A DNA stretch of 64,000 nucleotides, taken from NCBI RefSeq assembly GCF_030867145.1, contig NC_134415.1:75359300-75423299 (forward strand), written 5' to 3'. This document shows positions 22,701 to 31,900 of this stretch, one piece after another. This stretch comes from Opisthocomus hoazin (Eukaryota > Chordata > Aves > Opisthocomiformes > Opisthocomidae). Below the pieces are notes generated by a model. It was not told the origin of the DNA and did no database searches. It saw only the letters and a list, made by a program, of their open reading frames with translations. How positions within the stretch are numbered: position 1 is the stretch's first letter; the number at the start of each line of letters is the position of its first letter. Both the position numbers and the translations under genes were made by a program.

Positions 22701-25700
22701 CTGCAAACCAAGATCAGAAGCTGTTACAAACTGACCCGATTTCAGCTCTGAATGCCACCATGTCTAACAGGCAGAGATCTACAGGGGAGAGCCAGGGGAA
22801 GAAGAGTGAAGGACAGCTCTAAAACCAGTATAGATCCTTGCTTTTGTCCTGAGGCTGCAAACCTGAGAACGGAGAGAAGAAAAAAAGGGAAGAAGAAAAA
22901 TAGGTACAGGCGGTTAAGGACAGAGAAAGACAAACTGCATTTCTGGCAGCCGAGATCAGAGAATCACCCCACAGCACGGGCTCCCCAGCGCTGGCAGGAG
23001 GCTTGGAGCAAGGAGCGGAGCGCGAGCTAGACCGGAGACAGGCACACGTCGCTCCTGCCCGACGCGAGGCCGCCGTGAGGAGCCATCCGTGGCTGCGATA
23101 GCCCGGCTTCAGCACGGAGAACTGCCGCCAGAGCGGGCTTTCCCTGCCTCCACCACCGCTGGCCTGGGAACTGCCACTGCTGGCTGTGCCCCCGTCACCT
23201 TTTTGCCACCGCTATGGCCACACAGCCTTGCTGCCAGGCACGCCACCAGGCACAGGCTACCGGTACCAGGGGAAAAGCACTGCCCTTTTTGCTCAGCAAA
23301 TGCAGCTGTGCTTTCCTCTCAGAAACTGGGAGGGAAAATCAAGTCAGGAGGTAGTTAATGAACCTGTGCAGGGGCTAGAAGTGACCTGCTCTGCGGTGGC
23401 TGCCTGCGCCCCTGCCATCGGGGCAGCCCGTGGTGGGAGCCAAGCGGTGACCTTCAGGGCAGCTCCGTCCTGCTCCCAGCTCTCGCTGCTGAAGGTGAGA
23501 CAAGCGTGCCTCAAAGCAACCTGCACCCTCAGGGCACGTTTTCTGGTGCCAGAAGTTCCAAGGGTGTTGGGGGGGGGCGTGTGACGTGTTGCCCCATCCC
23601 ATCCTCCCCCTCCTCCTCCTCTTGAGAGCCCCAAGAAGGGCACCCAGGGCAGAGCTCTGGTGTCTCCCAAGGGGCTTCCACCCCCAATTTATCCCCCCAC
23701 AGCAGCACCCCAGCCTCCCTGCCTCGGGGGGCCCTTCCCTGCTACCAGGGGTGGTGCGAGGGAGGCAGGGGCCAGGGGGGGACGCGGAGGTCCGGAGGGC
23801 AGCTCTTTACCTGCGTCCACGTTGAGGCCGAGGCTCTGCGCCATGTCCCCCGCCGCGCTGGGGAAGGGTCCTGGCGTCGTCCACGCTGCAGCGGCGCCCG
23901 CCTCGCTCTTGCCCAGTTCGCAGGGGGGGCTGACCGGCGTGGGCACAGAGGCGGGGGTGAGGCGGTGGGGGCGGACGGAGGCGGTGGGCACCAGGAGCGA
24001 GCCGTAGCGGGGGTCGAAGTGGGGGCCGTAGACCTCGTGCACGGCGGCGGGGCGGGGGTAGGCAGCGCTCTGCGTCCCGATGTAGGGGTGGTGGTGGTGG
24101 TGGTGGTGGTGGTGGTGGGCATGGTGCCAGGGCTCGGGGCCGCCCTGGTGCAGGTGGCTGTGCAGGGGGGCCGGGGCGTAGGGGTCAGCGGCGAAGGGCA
24201 GGTCGCTGTGGGCGGCAGCTGCCAGGGGGCTGCTCAGGGTGGCGGGGACCGAGGAGGGCTGGTACGCGCTGTTCCAGAAGGACGGCGGGAAGCTGCGCTG
24301 GCTCATCGGGAAGGAACCATCTGGGTGAAGGGAGCGGGAGAGAAAGGAAGCAGTGAGCACACCCAGCCAGCCCTGATCTCCCTTTCCTGGGGCTCTGCCC
24401 CTCCCCAGATCCCCCCAGATCAGCCCTTGCTTTCCCTTTATCCCCCCCAAAACTGCCAAACACAAGAAATCGCTCCCAACGAGTACAGATTCCTCTCCAG
24501 CTCAGCATCCAGCACGCCCAGCTTATCCATCAGACTGGAACTATTTGCTCCAACTTTCTCTTAGCACGTATTTGGGCAACAGGCCGTTATCTAAGGTGAG
24601 GGAAACACCTTTTCTCCTCAGTAGCAGAAGCTGAGTGAGAGCTATTCTGCTCCGCAGCGACTTCCAGGCTTGAATTTTTCTTGTTTGTTTTTGTAGCAAT
24701 CTCCCTGCCTAAGCACTTACACCCAACACCTCGGAGGATGCCCGACCCTGCCAGGAAAGCGGCTGCTGCCTCGGTGAGGTTTCAAAGCAGGCAGGAACAG
24801 CGCAAGATGGGACTAAGGGCCGGCGCCAGCCTTCTAAACATCTGGGGGTGATTCTCCATCTACTACACTGCACCTAACGCCTGTCTCCTGGCTACACCGT
24901 TAACCCCTTTGGGAGGCACTCTGCAGATCTTTGGAGGCAGGCAGGGAGAAGGACAAGGCCCCTGCATTTTCTTTGCCCAGTAAGCAGCGTGCAAGATGGA
25001 CCAGTGATTATTAACAGCACAGATAGCCATTATGCATTATTAATTGGGAGTGCACACTGCTCCTGAGAAATAACAGCACGCTCCCGGCACACGTCTGCCA
25101 GGGAGGTACGTCAGCTCCACGCCCTGGCACTGCGCGGGAGAAGGGGCAGCGGTTCACAACGAGCAAAGAAATCCCCCCTCCTGCCATCAATTCCAGCGCT
25201 GAATATCTTTCGGCTGTGAAATATTTAAACTGCTATTTTGTTCTCAGAAACTACTGACAGCAATTCACGGGGGGGCTGGGAAAGCGGCTCTCGGCTGGGC
25301 AGGCGGCCCTGAGAGGGAGGGTCCCCAAAACTGCCCCAAAAGTAGTGCCTGCCCTCACTCCCTGGTGGGCGGAGGGTGGGGAAGGCTATTCCCCGCCACC
25401 TCGAGTACCCCAGGGGCTCGTCCAGGGTGAGTCGGGCACGGCTACCGAGAGGTGCGCATCAGCCGCGTCCTCAGCCTTGCGGGCACAGGGCCACTGCCGT
25501 GGGCAGGTCCGAAAGCCCTCATCCTCAGAAACCTGGGGTCTTGGTCTCCGCTCCAGCAGCAACCAGGGCGGTGATACACTCAGGGCGAGACACAGGGGTG
25601 CACATGATCTGTTTTTTGAGCGGTGGGAAGCCCGGGAGATGGTTCCCACATTTGCTCTTTGCTTTGTTCCCGCCATCAATTATGACCACGCTAAGCTGAA

Positions 25701-28319
25701 AGCTCCCCGGCAGGGTCAGCAGGGGAGGCGCCTGCTGCAGCCACAGCGGGGGGGTCCCTGAAGGGGTCTCTCCTGCCTTGGTGGGGTCCCTCCTGCCTTG
25801 GGGGGGGTGTTCCTTGGAGGGGTCCCTCCTGCCTTGGTGGTGAGGGGGTCCTTGGAGGGGTCCCTCCTGCCTTGGTGGGGTCTGTCCCACCTTGGTGGGG
25901 TCACTCCTGCCTTGGTGGCAGGGGGTCCCTGGAGGGGTCCCTCTCACCTTGGTAGGATCCCTCCTGCCTAGATAGGGGGGGATCCCTGGAGGGCACCCGC
26001 GGCCGGCGGAGGGGAGGCAGCCGCCCCGGGGGGAGCCGGACGGGGACCCCACCGCCCTGCCCGCCCCTCCGCGCCCCTGCTCACCCCGCCAGGAGCCGGC
26101 GTTCCGCGCCGCCTTGGCGCTGCCGAGCGAGAAGCTGCTGGGCTGGCTGAGGGCCCGGCTGAAGTGCTCGTCCACCACGGCGCTGATGTCCCCCTGGAAG
26201 TAGGTGAAGAGGACGCAGCGGGAGCTGATGTACTCGGCCTCGGGGGGACGCTCCTTCTCGGGGCTGCAGTCTTCCTCCTTGATGCTGGCCGCGGGGTGGC
26301 CGGAGAAGGAGCCGCTGGCGCCGGCGCTGCTGCCGCTCTCCGGGGCTTCTTGCATCTTGGAGTAAAAGGCGAGCTTCTGGAGGAAAGGGGCAAGGAAGGG
26401 GGGACGACGGAGGCGGTCACGCAGGGATGCAGCGCCCAGCCCGCCCCCGCCACCTTCCCGAGGGGATGCCGAGGTCTGGCCCCCGGCCGCCCGCCCCGCA
26501 GCACCCCACGCCCCGCAGCATCCCCCCGCCCCTCAGCTGCACGTCTGTCCCACCCCGCAGAGGCAGGCGAGGGGCTGCAAATAGGGCCGGGGGCCCGAAA
26601 CGGAGAGGTGCCGAGCGGGGCGGAGCGGGACAGCCCCAGAGCGGGGCAGGCGCGGGTCCCCCGCACGAAGCCCCGCACCAGAAGGCGCTTTGCGGGCCGG
26701 GTCCTGGGGGGCCCGGCGGGAGCCGAGGAGCTGAGGGGAGCGGGGCGAGGCGGGGGGCGGCGGGGAGGGTCCGCGGCTCGCAAAATCTGCCCCGAAGAGG
26801 CAGAGGAGGAAGGGAAGAAAACAGCCAGACTGGCAGCCTCAAACGCATTTCAGGGCAAAAAAAAAAACCCACCCACATTTCCCTGGCCGGCAAGAAGCTC
26901 CAGGTATTTCCTACAACGTTATTCTGTTTTTACTGGACCCCGCTGGGTGGGAAAAGAGCGGGCGCGGAGAAGTTCGCCGGGTGCCTCCCATCTCCCCCGC
27001 CGCCGCCGGGAGGGTCCCGGGCACCGGCGCCGGGACGCGGAGGGGACGGGTGACAGCCCCGGGCCGAGACACGCGAGGCATGCCGTAATGTCACTCCCGT
27101 CGTGACCGCCGCCTCTCCCACTTGGCTCCCGGCTCGGCCATTGAGGCAATGATCGTCCCCCCTAAACCGTGTCACGCAGCCCTGTGCGGGGGTGGGGGTG
27201 GGGAAGGGGTTGGTGATGGGGGGGAAGGCAAAGTGGGGGAAGGCCTCACTTGCTATTGCAACAGCTATTGGGGTCCCTCTGCCAGGCGCGGGAGGCGGCA
27301 CGCCGGGGGCTGCGCGGAGCGGGGCCGCTCGTCCCGGTCCCGGCCCCGGCCCCGGCGCCGCACGGCGGGGGCTGCCGCCCGCCCCCGGCCCGGGGCGATG
27401 CTGCCTCCGTCCACCCCCTTTTTCGTTTTGCTGGGGGGAGGAAGGAATTCATTTCTGGAACGGAAAAGGGGGAGGGAAAAAAAGAGAAAAACCCGAGGGG
27501 GGGGTGGAGGAGACAGCGGTGCGCAGCAGGTGCAGCCCGTGGGAAGGAGCCCCGACCCACGCGGGACAGTGCGGGCCCCGCAGCTCCCCGCGCACGGAAC
27601 ATCCCCGCGGCCGGCGGGATCCTTGCACCGAAGGGGATTCATCGGTACCCGCGACGGCGGTCCGTGCGGAGCCCCCGGGGCCGGGCGGGGGTCCCGCCGC
27701 CGAGCGGGCCCCGGGAGCGGGGACATCCCCGCCGCCCCGCCGCCGCCCCGCAGCCTTGCTCCCCCACCGCCAAAGCGGGGAGAACGCCGCAGCCCCGCGG
27801 CAGCCCCCCCGCTTCCCGAGGGTGACCCCGGAGCACCCCCTCCGAGGCGTCCGGTAAAACCTCCGCCCGACGTGGCTCCGCATCGCCGCGCTCGGACGGA
27901 GCCCGTCCCGGCAAAGGGAAAAACGAAAATAAAAAAAGAAAAACAAGAAAAGAAAAAAAAAGGGACCCCTGACAAGCCGCGGCGGGGTGGGAGCCGCGCT
28001 CCCGGGCAGCCCGCCGGCCGCCGCCGCGGTACGTACCCTGCCGAGCCCCGCGCCGCGGTGGGATGCGGCTCCGCTCCGCTCACCATCGCAGGCTCCCAGA
28101 TCTCCCCCCCCCCACCCCCGCCCCCCCCTCTCCCCTTTCCCCTCCCCTTCTCCTTTTCCCTTTTTCCTTTTGGTGAGGCCCCAGACGGCCGTCCTCCGGG
28201 CGACACCCCTCCCACCCCCTGCCTCCCCCCGCGCCTACCTGGTGGCAGGGGCTGCAGGCTGCCGAGAAGCGGGGCTGGGGGGGGCCGTAGACCTGGCACA
28301 CGACATCCAGGCAGCTCAT
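22660..28319 (-). CDS. VGLL2: VGLL2, vestigial-like family member 2 (TEAD cofactor), four coding exons
   Basis: VGLL2 is a nuclear transcription cofactor that binds TEAD factors through its Tondu (TDU) domain and acts in skeletal muscle and craniofacial development. Coding exons on the minus strand are 28239-28319, 26085-26376, 23811-24320 and 22660-22700, all with GT-AG introns and compatible phases (0, 1, 1). They join to 924 nt, 307 residues plus stop; human VGLL2 is about 317. Residues 1-27 are the N-terminus (MSCLDVVCQVYGPPQPRF...). The TDU spans about 75-104, with SRCVLFTYFQGD and the TEAD-contact motif VDEHF at 95-99. An acidic/KEKER-type segment precedes it. A Pro/Ser/Ala/His-rich activation region follows, with ten consecutive His at 193-202, and the conserved C-terminus ends RRYSFCGGSLLS. 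The gene lies tail to tail with ROS1. The start is the only Met giving the family N-terminus. Confidence 0.96.
22701..23810 (-). other. VGLL2: VGLL2 intron 3
   Basis: This GT-AG intron of 1110 nt lies between exons 3 and 4. It is moderately GC-rich and includes a G-run at 23570-23576. Several overlapping frames on both strands stay open, but none is recognisable. No regulatory element is evident by eye. Confidence 0.85.
23811..24320 (-). CDS. VGLL2: VGLL2 coding exon 3 (Pro/Ala/His-rich region)
   Basis: The acceptor TTCACCCAG|AT completes an Asp codon with the G of exon 2, giving D-GSFPMSQRSFPPSFWNSAYQ. The exon continues with DLPFAADPYAP, HLHQGGPEPWHH, ten His codons, AAYPRPAAVHEVYGPHFDPR and CELGKSEAG, and ends LGLNVDA in donor GCAG|GTAAAG (phase 1). 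These blocks match the VGLL2 C-terminal half in order. The whole exon is CpG-rich. Confidence 0.96.
24088..24117 (-). repeat. VGLL2: (CAC)10 polyhistidine trinucleotide repeat in VGLL2 exon 3
   Basis: Ten uninterrupted CAC codons on the sense strand encode His193-His202, followed by PY and preceded by HHA. The family usually has a His-rich stretch broken by Ala and Pro here, so this is a pure expansion. Uninterrupted CAC codons make it prone to slippage and length polymorphism. Confidence 0.95.
24995..25060. promoter_or_regulatory. Candidate regulatory segment inside VGLL2 intron 2
   Basis: Within an otherwise GC-rich gene this segment is AT-rich and packed with homeodomain/POU-like words: GTGATTATTAAC, CATTATGCATTATTAATTGGG. 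Such islands inside introns of developmental genes are often conserved enhancers. The evidence is composition and motifs only. Confidence 0.25.
25751..25995. repeat. Minisatellite in VGLL2 intron 2
   Basis: About 245 bp are built from variants of a roughly 20-bp unit (GGGGTCCCTCCTGCCTTGGT). Some units are joined to a GGGTCC(C)TTGGAGG extension, giving longer composite units of about 40 bp. Roughly ten copies are visible with substitutions and small length changes. It begins about 90 nt inside the intron from the exon 2 donor. Confidence 0.9.
26085..26376 (-). CDS. VGLL2: VGLL2 coding exon 2 (TDU domain)
   Basis: The acceptor is a strong pyrimidine tract ending CCTCCAG|AAG and the donor is CGGG|GTGAGC (phase 1). 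The exon starts KLAFYSKMQEA, continues through ASIKEED and SPEKERPPEAEY, and contains the complete Tondu domain (residues about 75-104, SRCVLFTYFQGD, then VVDEHFSRALSQ), ending at GSWR. This domain is the part most conserved across vestigial-like proteins and identifies the gene. The open frame runs on past the donor into intron 2 for about 560 nt. Confidence 0.96.
26377..28238 (-). other. VGLL2: VGLL2 intron 1, within CpG island
   Basis: This 1862-nt GT-AG intron is extremely GC- and CpG-rich. It has G-runs on the sense strand near the donor (28104-28135), opposite-strand G-runs at 27187-27239, and an A-rich purine tract on the plus strand at 27914-27963, pyrimidine in the transcript. Very long open frames on both strands here are a by-product of composition. 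Confidence 0.85.
28239..28319 (-). CDS. VGLL2: VGLL2 coding exon 1
   Basis: This exon encodes residues 1-27 from ATG (28319-28317) to Gln27, then donor CACCAG|GTAGGC in phase 0. Compared with the mammalian sequence as I remember it, MSCLDV, QVYGPPQP and HQ are kept. Four tyrosines are replaced: residues 8, 22 and 25 by Cys and residue 17 by Arg. All four are explained by A/T-to-G/C changes. The sequence is otherwise in frame and unbroken. Confidence 0.93.
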
Positions 28320-28980
28320 GGCGGGCCGCGGGCGGCGGTGGGTTTTTTTCTCATCGACCCGTGCCCTGCGGAGCGGAGCAGTGCTTCGAGGGAGGGAGGC
28401 TCCCGGGGGTTAAGAGGCCCCACTCGTCGGTGGGAGGAGTGAGGGGGGGTGAGGCCGCGCTGGGCTTAGATGACACCCCCCCTCCCCTCCCTCCCTCCCC
28501 CCCGCCGTCTCTCCCTATAGCGCGGCTCCCGCCCGCAAACGCGCCGGGGCCGGAGGGGCTCCGCGGCCGCCGGGGGAGTTTGAGCCCTGGGCCTGGCGAA
28601 GGACAGGGATGGGGGCAGCTGGGGAGAGCCCCCTTCCCCAGCCGGGGCTGCCCGGGGGCAGCGGGGGGAGCTCCGGCGGCCGCGGGGAGCGGGGAGCCGA
28701 GCGGCGGGGCGGCCCCTCTCCCGCCGCCTCGCTTCGTTCCGTTCCGTTCAATTTGTTTCATTCCGTTTCATTCCGTGCGCTCCCCCCGCGCCCCCCGGCC
28801 CGGTCCCCCCCCCCCCGCCCCGTCGGGCCCCGCTGCCGGCGGGGGCGAAGCGGGGCTCCGGGAAAGGCAGGGGTCTGGGTAACACCCACCCCCCCCGCCC
28901 GCCAACCCTCTCCCACCGAAATTAAGGGAATGGCAAGGTCCGGTGAAGGGAAGGAGCAGAAACCAGCTGCCCCCGGGGGG
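28320..28980 (-). promoter_or_regulatory. VGLL2: VGLL2 5' UTR and proximal promoter region
   Basis: This region is directly upstream of the VGLL2 start codon inside the CpG island. A TATA-like CGCTATAGGG lies on the minus strand near 28512-28521, about 195 nt upstream of the ATG; it is weak and the true start site is unknown. TEAD-type CATTCC cores occur at 28759-28764 and 28769-28774, with GGAATG at 28927-28932. E-boxes CAGCTG occur at 28616-28621 and 28964-28969. These are motif matches only. Confidence 0.45.
28759..28774 (+). promoter_or_regulatory. Tandem TEAD-type (MCAT) cores CATTCC upstream of VGLL2
   Basis: TTTCATTCCG is repeated at a 10-bp spacing, giving two CATTCC cores (28759-28764, 28769-28774) about 440 bp upstream of the VGLL2 start codon. 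MCAT elements bind TEAD factors, the partners of VGLL2. The neighbouring GTTCC repeats (28736-28745) could mean that this is only a simple-sequence patch. Confidence 0.35.
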
Positions 28981-28984
28981 AGGG

Positions 28985-31900
28985 GGAATCCCCCCCGAAA
29001 TTTTGAATCGTTGCGGATTCCGGGAACGGCGATGCTTTTGCGTTGAACAGGAGCTGAAACGACGCCGAGGGTAAGGGCAGGTGAAAAGAAGAAATTGTCG
29101 TGACGGTAAATTGGGTCCCCTCCCTGGCTCTCTGCCGGGTGGGACACCCGCAGGGGCGCGAGTAGGTGTCGGAACGGCGGACTTTGGCGGCGATTCATAG
29201 GAGGGGGGGAGATTAGTTCCGAGCAGAGGTGTGAGTTCTAATTTCAATATCGACTTCTCGAGATGTTCAGCTTCGTGATACGGGTCACAGCTACTGCGAA
29301 GAGAGACCCGTTTTAAGCTATGCTTTATGCATCTGCAGTAAAGCCCAAAAATACAGAAAATATGAGAGAAAGATCATTACTAGGTTTTCAGATGCTGGTT
29401 GTTTACAAAACTGTGGGGGAAAATCAGAAAAGAATGAACAAATTGAATTCTGAAGACCTGGAAATCTTTAACTGAATTTTAACAGAAAACACTCACAATT
29501 AAAAATTAATATTTGTCTCTGTTTCCCCAAAAATGTAATTTTTATATTCCAAGTGCTAGGAATTGTTCTTAGTGCCTGTCGTTGACCAAAATCATACTTC
29601 AGTGCTTAACAAGTGTAAGTTTCAATTTTTTTCTGCACCAGGTACATGGCTTAAAATTTGTATTTAAAATATTTTTTTTTCCTCCATCTTCTAGTTTGGT
29701 AAATTTGTTTTTCATACTGCAATGCAGCATGGAACACCGTGGCAGCGGGCTTCAGCCCCAGCACCGCTCCTTCCCCCATCAGAGCAAATTTTGTGCCTGT
29801 GGTCGAGAAGTGAAGGAGGGGTAGAACTGTTGCTATTAGGCCTTCAGAAAAATAAATGTGTGTATCTCGCACTCATGAGTGGCAAGCGAGTAGCAGTGGT
29901 GCGGGGAAGGACTCATTCTGTGGCTGGCACCCAAAATACGGCAGCGAGCTGAGGAACGCCCCTCCGCTCCTCGCAGCCGGAGCCTGAGGGACCTCGCTTG
30001 GGATGACGGGATCCCGCTTCTCCTGCGCGTCCCTGCTCCCGAGAGGCAGGGGGCTTTCCCACCACGCAGGGACCTGTGCCTGTTTCAAAGGGGACAACAC
30101 GCTGGGCGATGTGCGACGAAAAGCCCGTTTCTGGGCAGGTGAGGCTGGTTTGAAGGCGTGCTCTGAAGACAGAGCGTGCCTTCCTGCTGGTGGTGCGAGC
30201 TCGTCACCAACGAGACCGTGTGGTGGCAAAGGTAGGACCCGACACTGGCCAAGGCTGGGCATTTGCTTGTTGTGAAGAGAAGCCCGACGTGTAGCAGCAG
30301 CACGTGCAACTGGGTGCTGCCTTGCGGCAGATGATCGAGGCTGTGTCCCCCAGAGAATCTCTCCCTGAGGGCTGAATTTAGGGGGTTTGCCTCACACTCC
30401 GGTATACGCTAAGGCAGTCAGGTCTGATGTGGCTTGGTGTGAATTCAGTTTCTTTTATAAACAGCTGTTTGAATGCAAAACTGCCCAATGCAAGACACGA
30501 GCAAACTCTAGTGCTGTAATGCAGAGCACTACAAACGTTCACGCACAAGTGCAGGCATTGCTTTGCCTTCTCGGTGCACTCTGTGAAATCAGTCCTGGTG
30601 TAGGAAATTATCCTGGAAACCAAGGGTCAGAAACTATGTTCACTGATGATCTCACTGCGTCTCTACAATTATATATAAATAGTTTTTCTTGGTCCTGACT
30701 AAAGAGTTTTAGGTGGGTTGAGTCACGCAAGGAACTACAAAGGCTTAGAAAAAAACAGCAGAGATATCTCAGAGAGAAAATTATGACCAAAATGAAGGAA
30801 AGCACACTTTGAGGAAGGACATGGGTTAAGAATTGCCTGTGTACCTTTAAAACACTGGCATGGGCCTACTCCTACTGTCATACCCTGATAATGTTTCACA
30901 GCAGTAATGTGAAAAGAAAATCTTGTAAGGAATACAGAATTGTGGGTTCTGATAAACAGTAAGATGCAGAAAGTTACAATTCGCCTCGTAAGACATTCCT
31001 ATAAAGCAAATCAAAGTTATCTTCTAACTAAGCTGGAACGCTACGCAAAAGAAGAATCGGGTATTGCTGGGAGCGGCTCACTGGGCAGGCAAGCAGGTCA
31101 TCAAATAAAACATCCATATTCAGAAAGACTGGCACAAAAAGGTCGTGGAAACGTGATCGCACTGACCACACTTGTTGCTTACCTGCCCTGGAAATCCTAC
31201 ATCCAGCACCAGCCTGCCAGCACCCGGGGTGCAAAAGTTTGAGCAGCAAACATTGTGTTCAAAAAAAGGATTAAGTACTTATTAGCCTGAAGGGACCTCT
31301 CTGGTTTTTCAATCTGACTGCATACGTACCTCATGCTGTTGATAATACACTTTTTTGGAAGCTCAGGGAGAAGTCACGCTTTCCCGCCTGGAAGACACCA
31401 CGAGGTGTGTGGGGAATCCAGCCCTCGCTGCAGCCGCTTGCCGCTGTGCTTAGCTGCCTCCAGTGTTTCTCACTTCCAGCTCGAGCTGGGCTGGCTTCAG
31501 CTTCCAGCTGTTGGTTCGTGTAATGCCTTACTTCACTTAGCTAAACAGTCTTTTCCTATGTAATATTTTCTCTTACGAAACTTACTGTATTCCACATCAT
31601 AATCTTTCTTTTCTTGCAGAATAGATGCAGCTCCTTAGTCTTCTACAGCGATTTCTCCACTCCTCAGATTAATTTTTGCACCATTTTTCTTTGCACCCTC
31701 TGCAATTTTTCAACATTGTTTTAAAAATACTGACACGAGAACTTGTTATTCTAACATCTCTTTTGCTGAAGGCACACACCAAGTAAAATACCTTCTTGGC
31801 TACTGATGCTTACGGCTGTTGGGATTTTTTTGCCACAATACATTTTTAAAGATACAACATGCTGATGTGTTTTCCCTCTGTGATCACCACACTATTTTCA

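Larger units (their letters stand above)
24321..26084 (-). other. VGLL2: VGLL2 intron 2
   Basis: This GT-AG intron of 1764 nt carries a minisatellite just after its donor (25751-25995, listed separately). An AT-rich segment with homeodomain-like sites lies at 24995-25060. No additional exon is seen. Confidence 0.88.
25980..29180. promoter_or_regulatory. CpG island covering VGLL2 promoter, exon 1, intron 1 and exon 2
   Basis: CpG dinucleotides are dense and GC content is far above the flanks across about 3 kb, from the exon 2 donor region to about 860 bp upstream of the start codon. Both edges are sharp: AT-rich DNA resumes near 29200. CpG-island promoters are typical of developmental regulators such as VGLL2. 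Confidence 0.85.

Noticed and set aside
23965..24564. 199-codon plus-strand frame with a polyvaline run
   Set aside because: The Val run is the antisense reading of the VGLL2 (CAC)10 tract; it is a shadow of exon 3.
26164..27105. 313-codon plus-strand open frame antisense to VGLL2 exon 2
   Set aside because: It is a mirror of the GC-rich TDU exon and intron 1 with no protein family resemblance.
27122..28882. 586-codon open frame on the plus strand antisense to VGLL2 exon 1 and intron 1
   Set aside because: It lies in an extreme CpG island where stops are rare. The translation is low-complexity Pro/Gly/Arg, other frames are open at the same place, and it overlaps a well-supported gene on the other strand.
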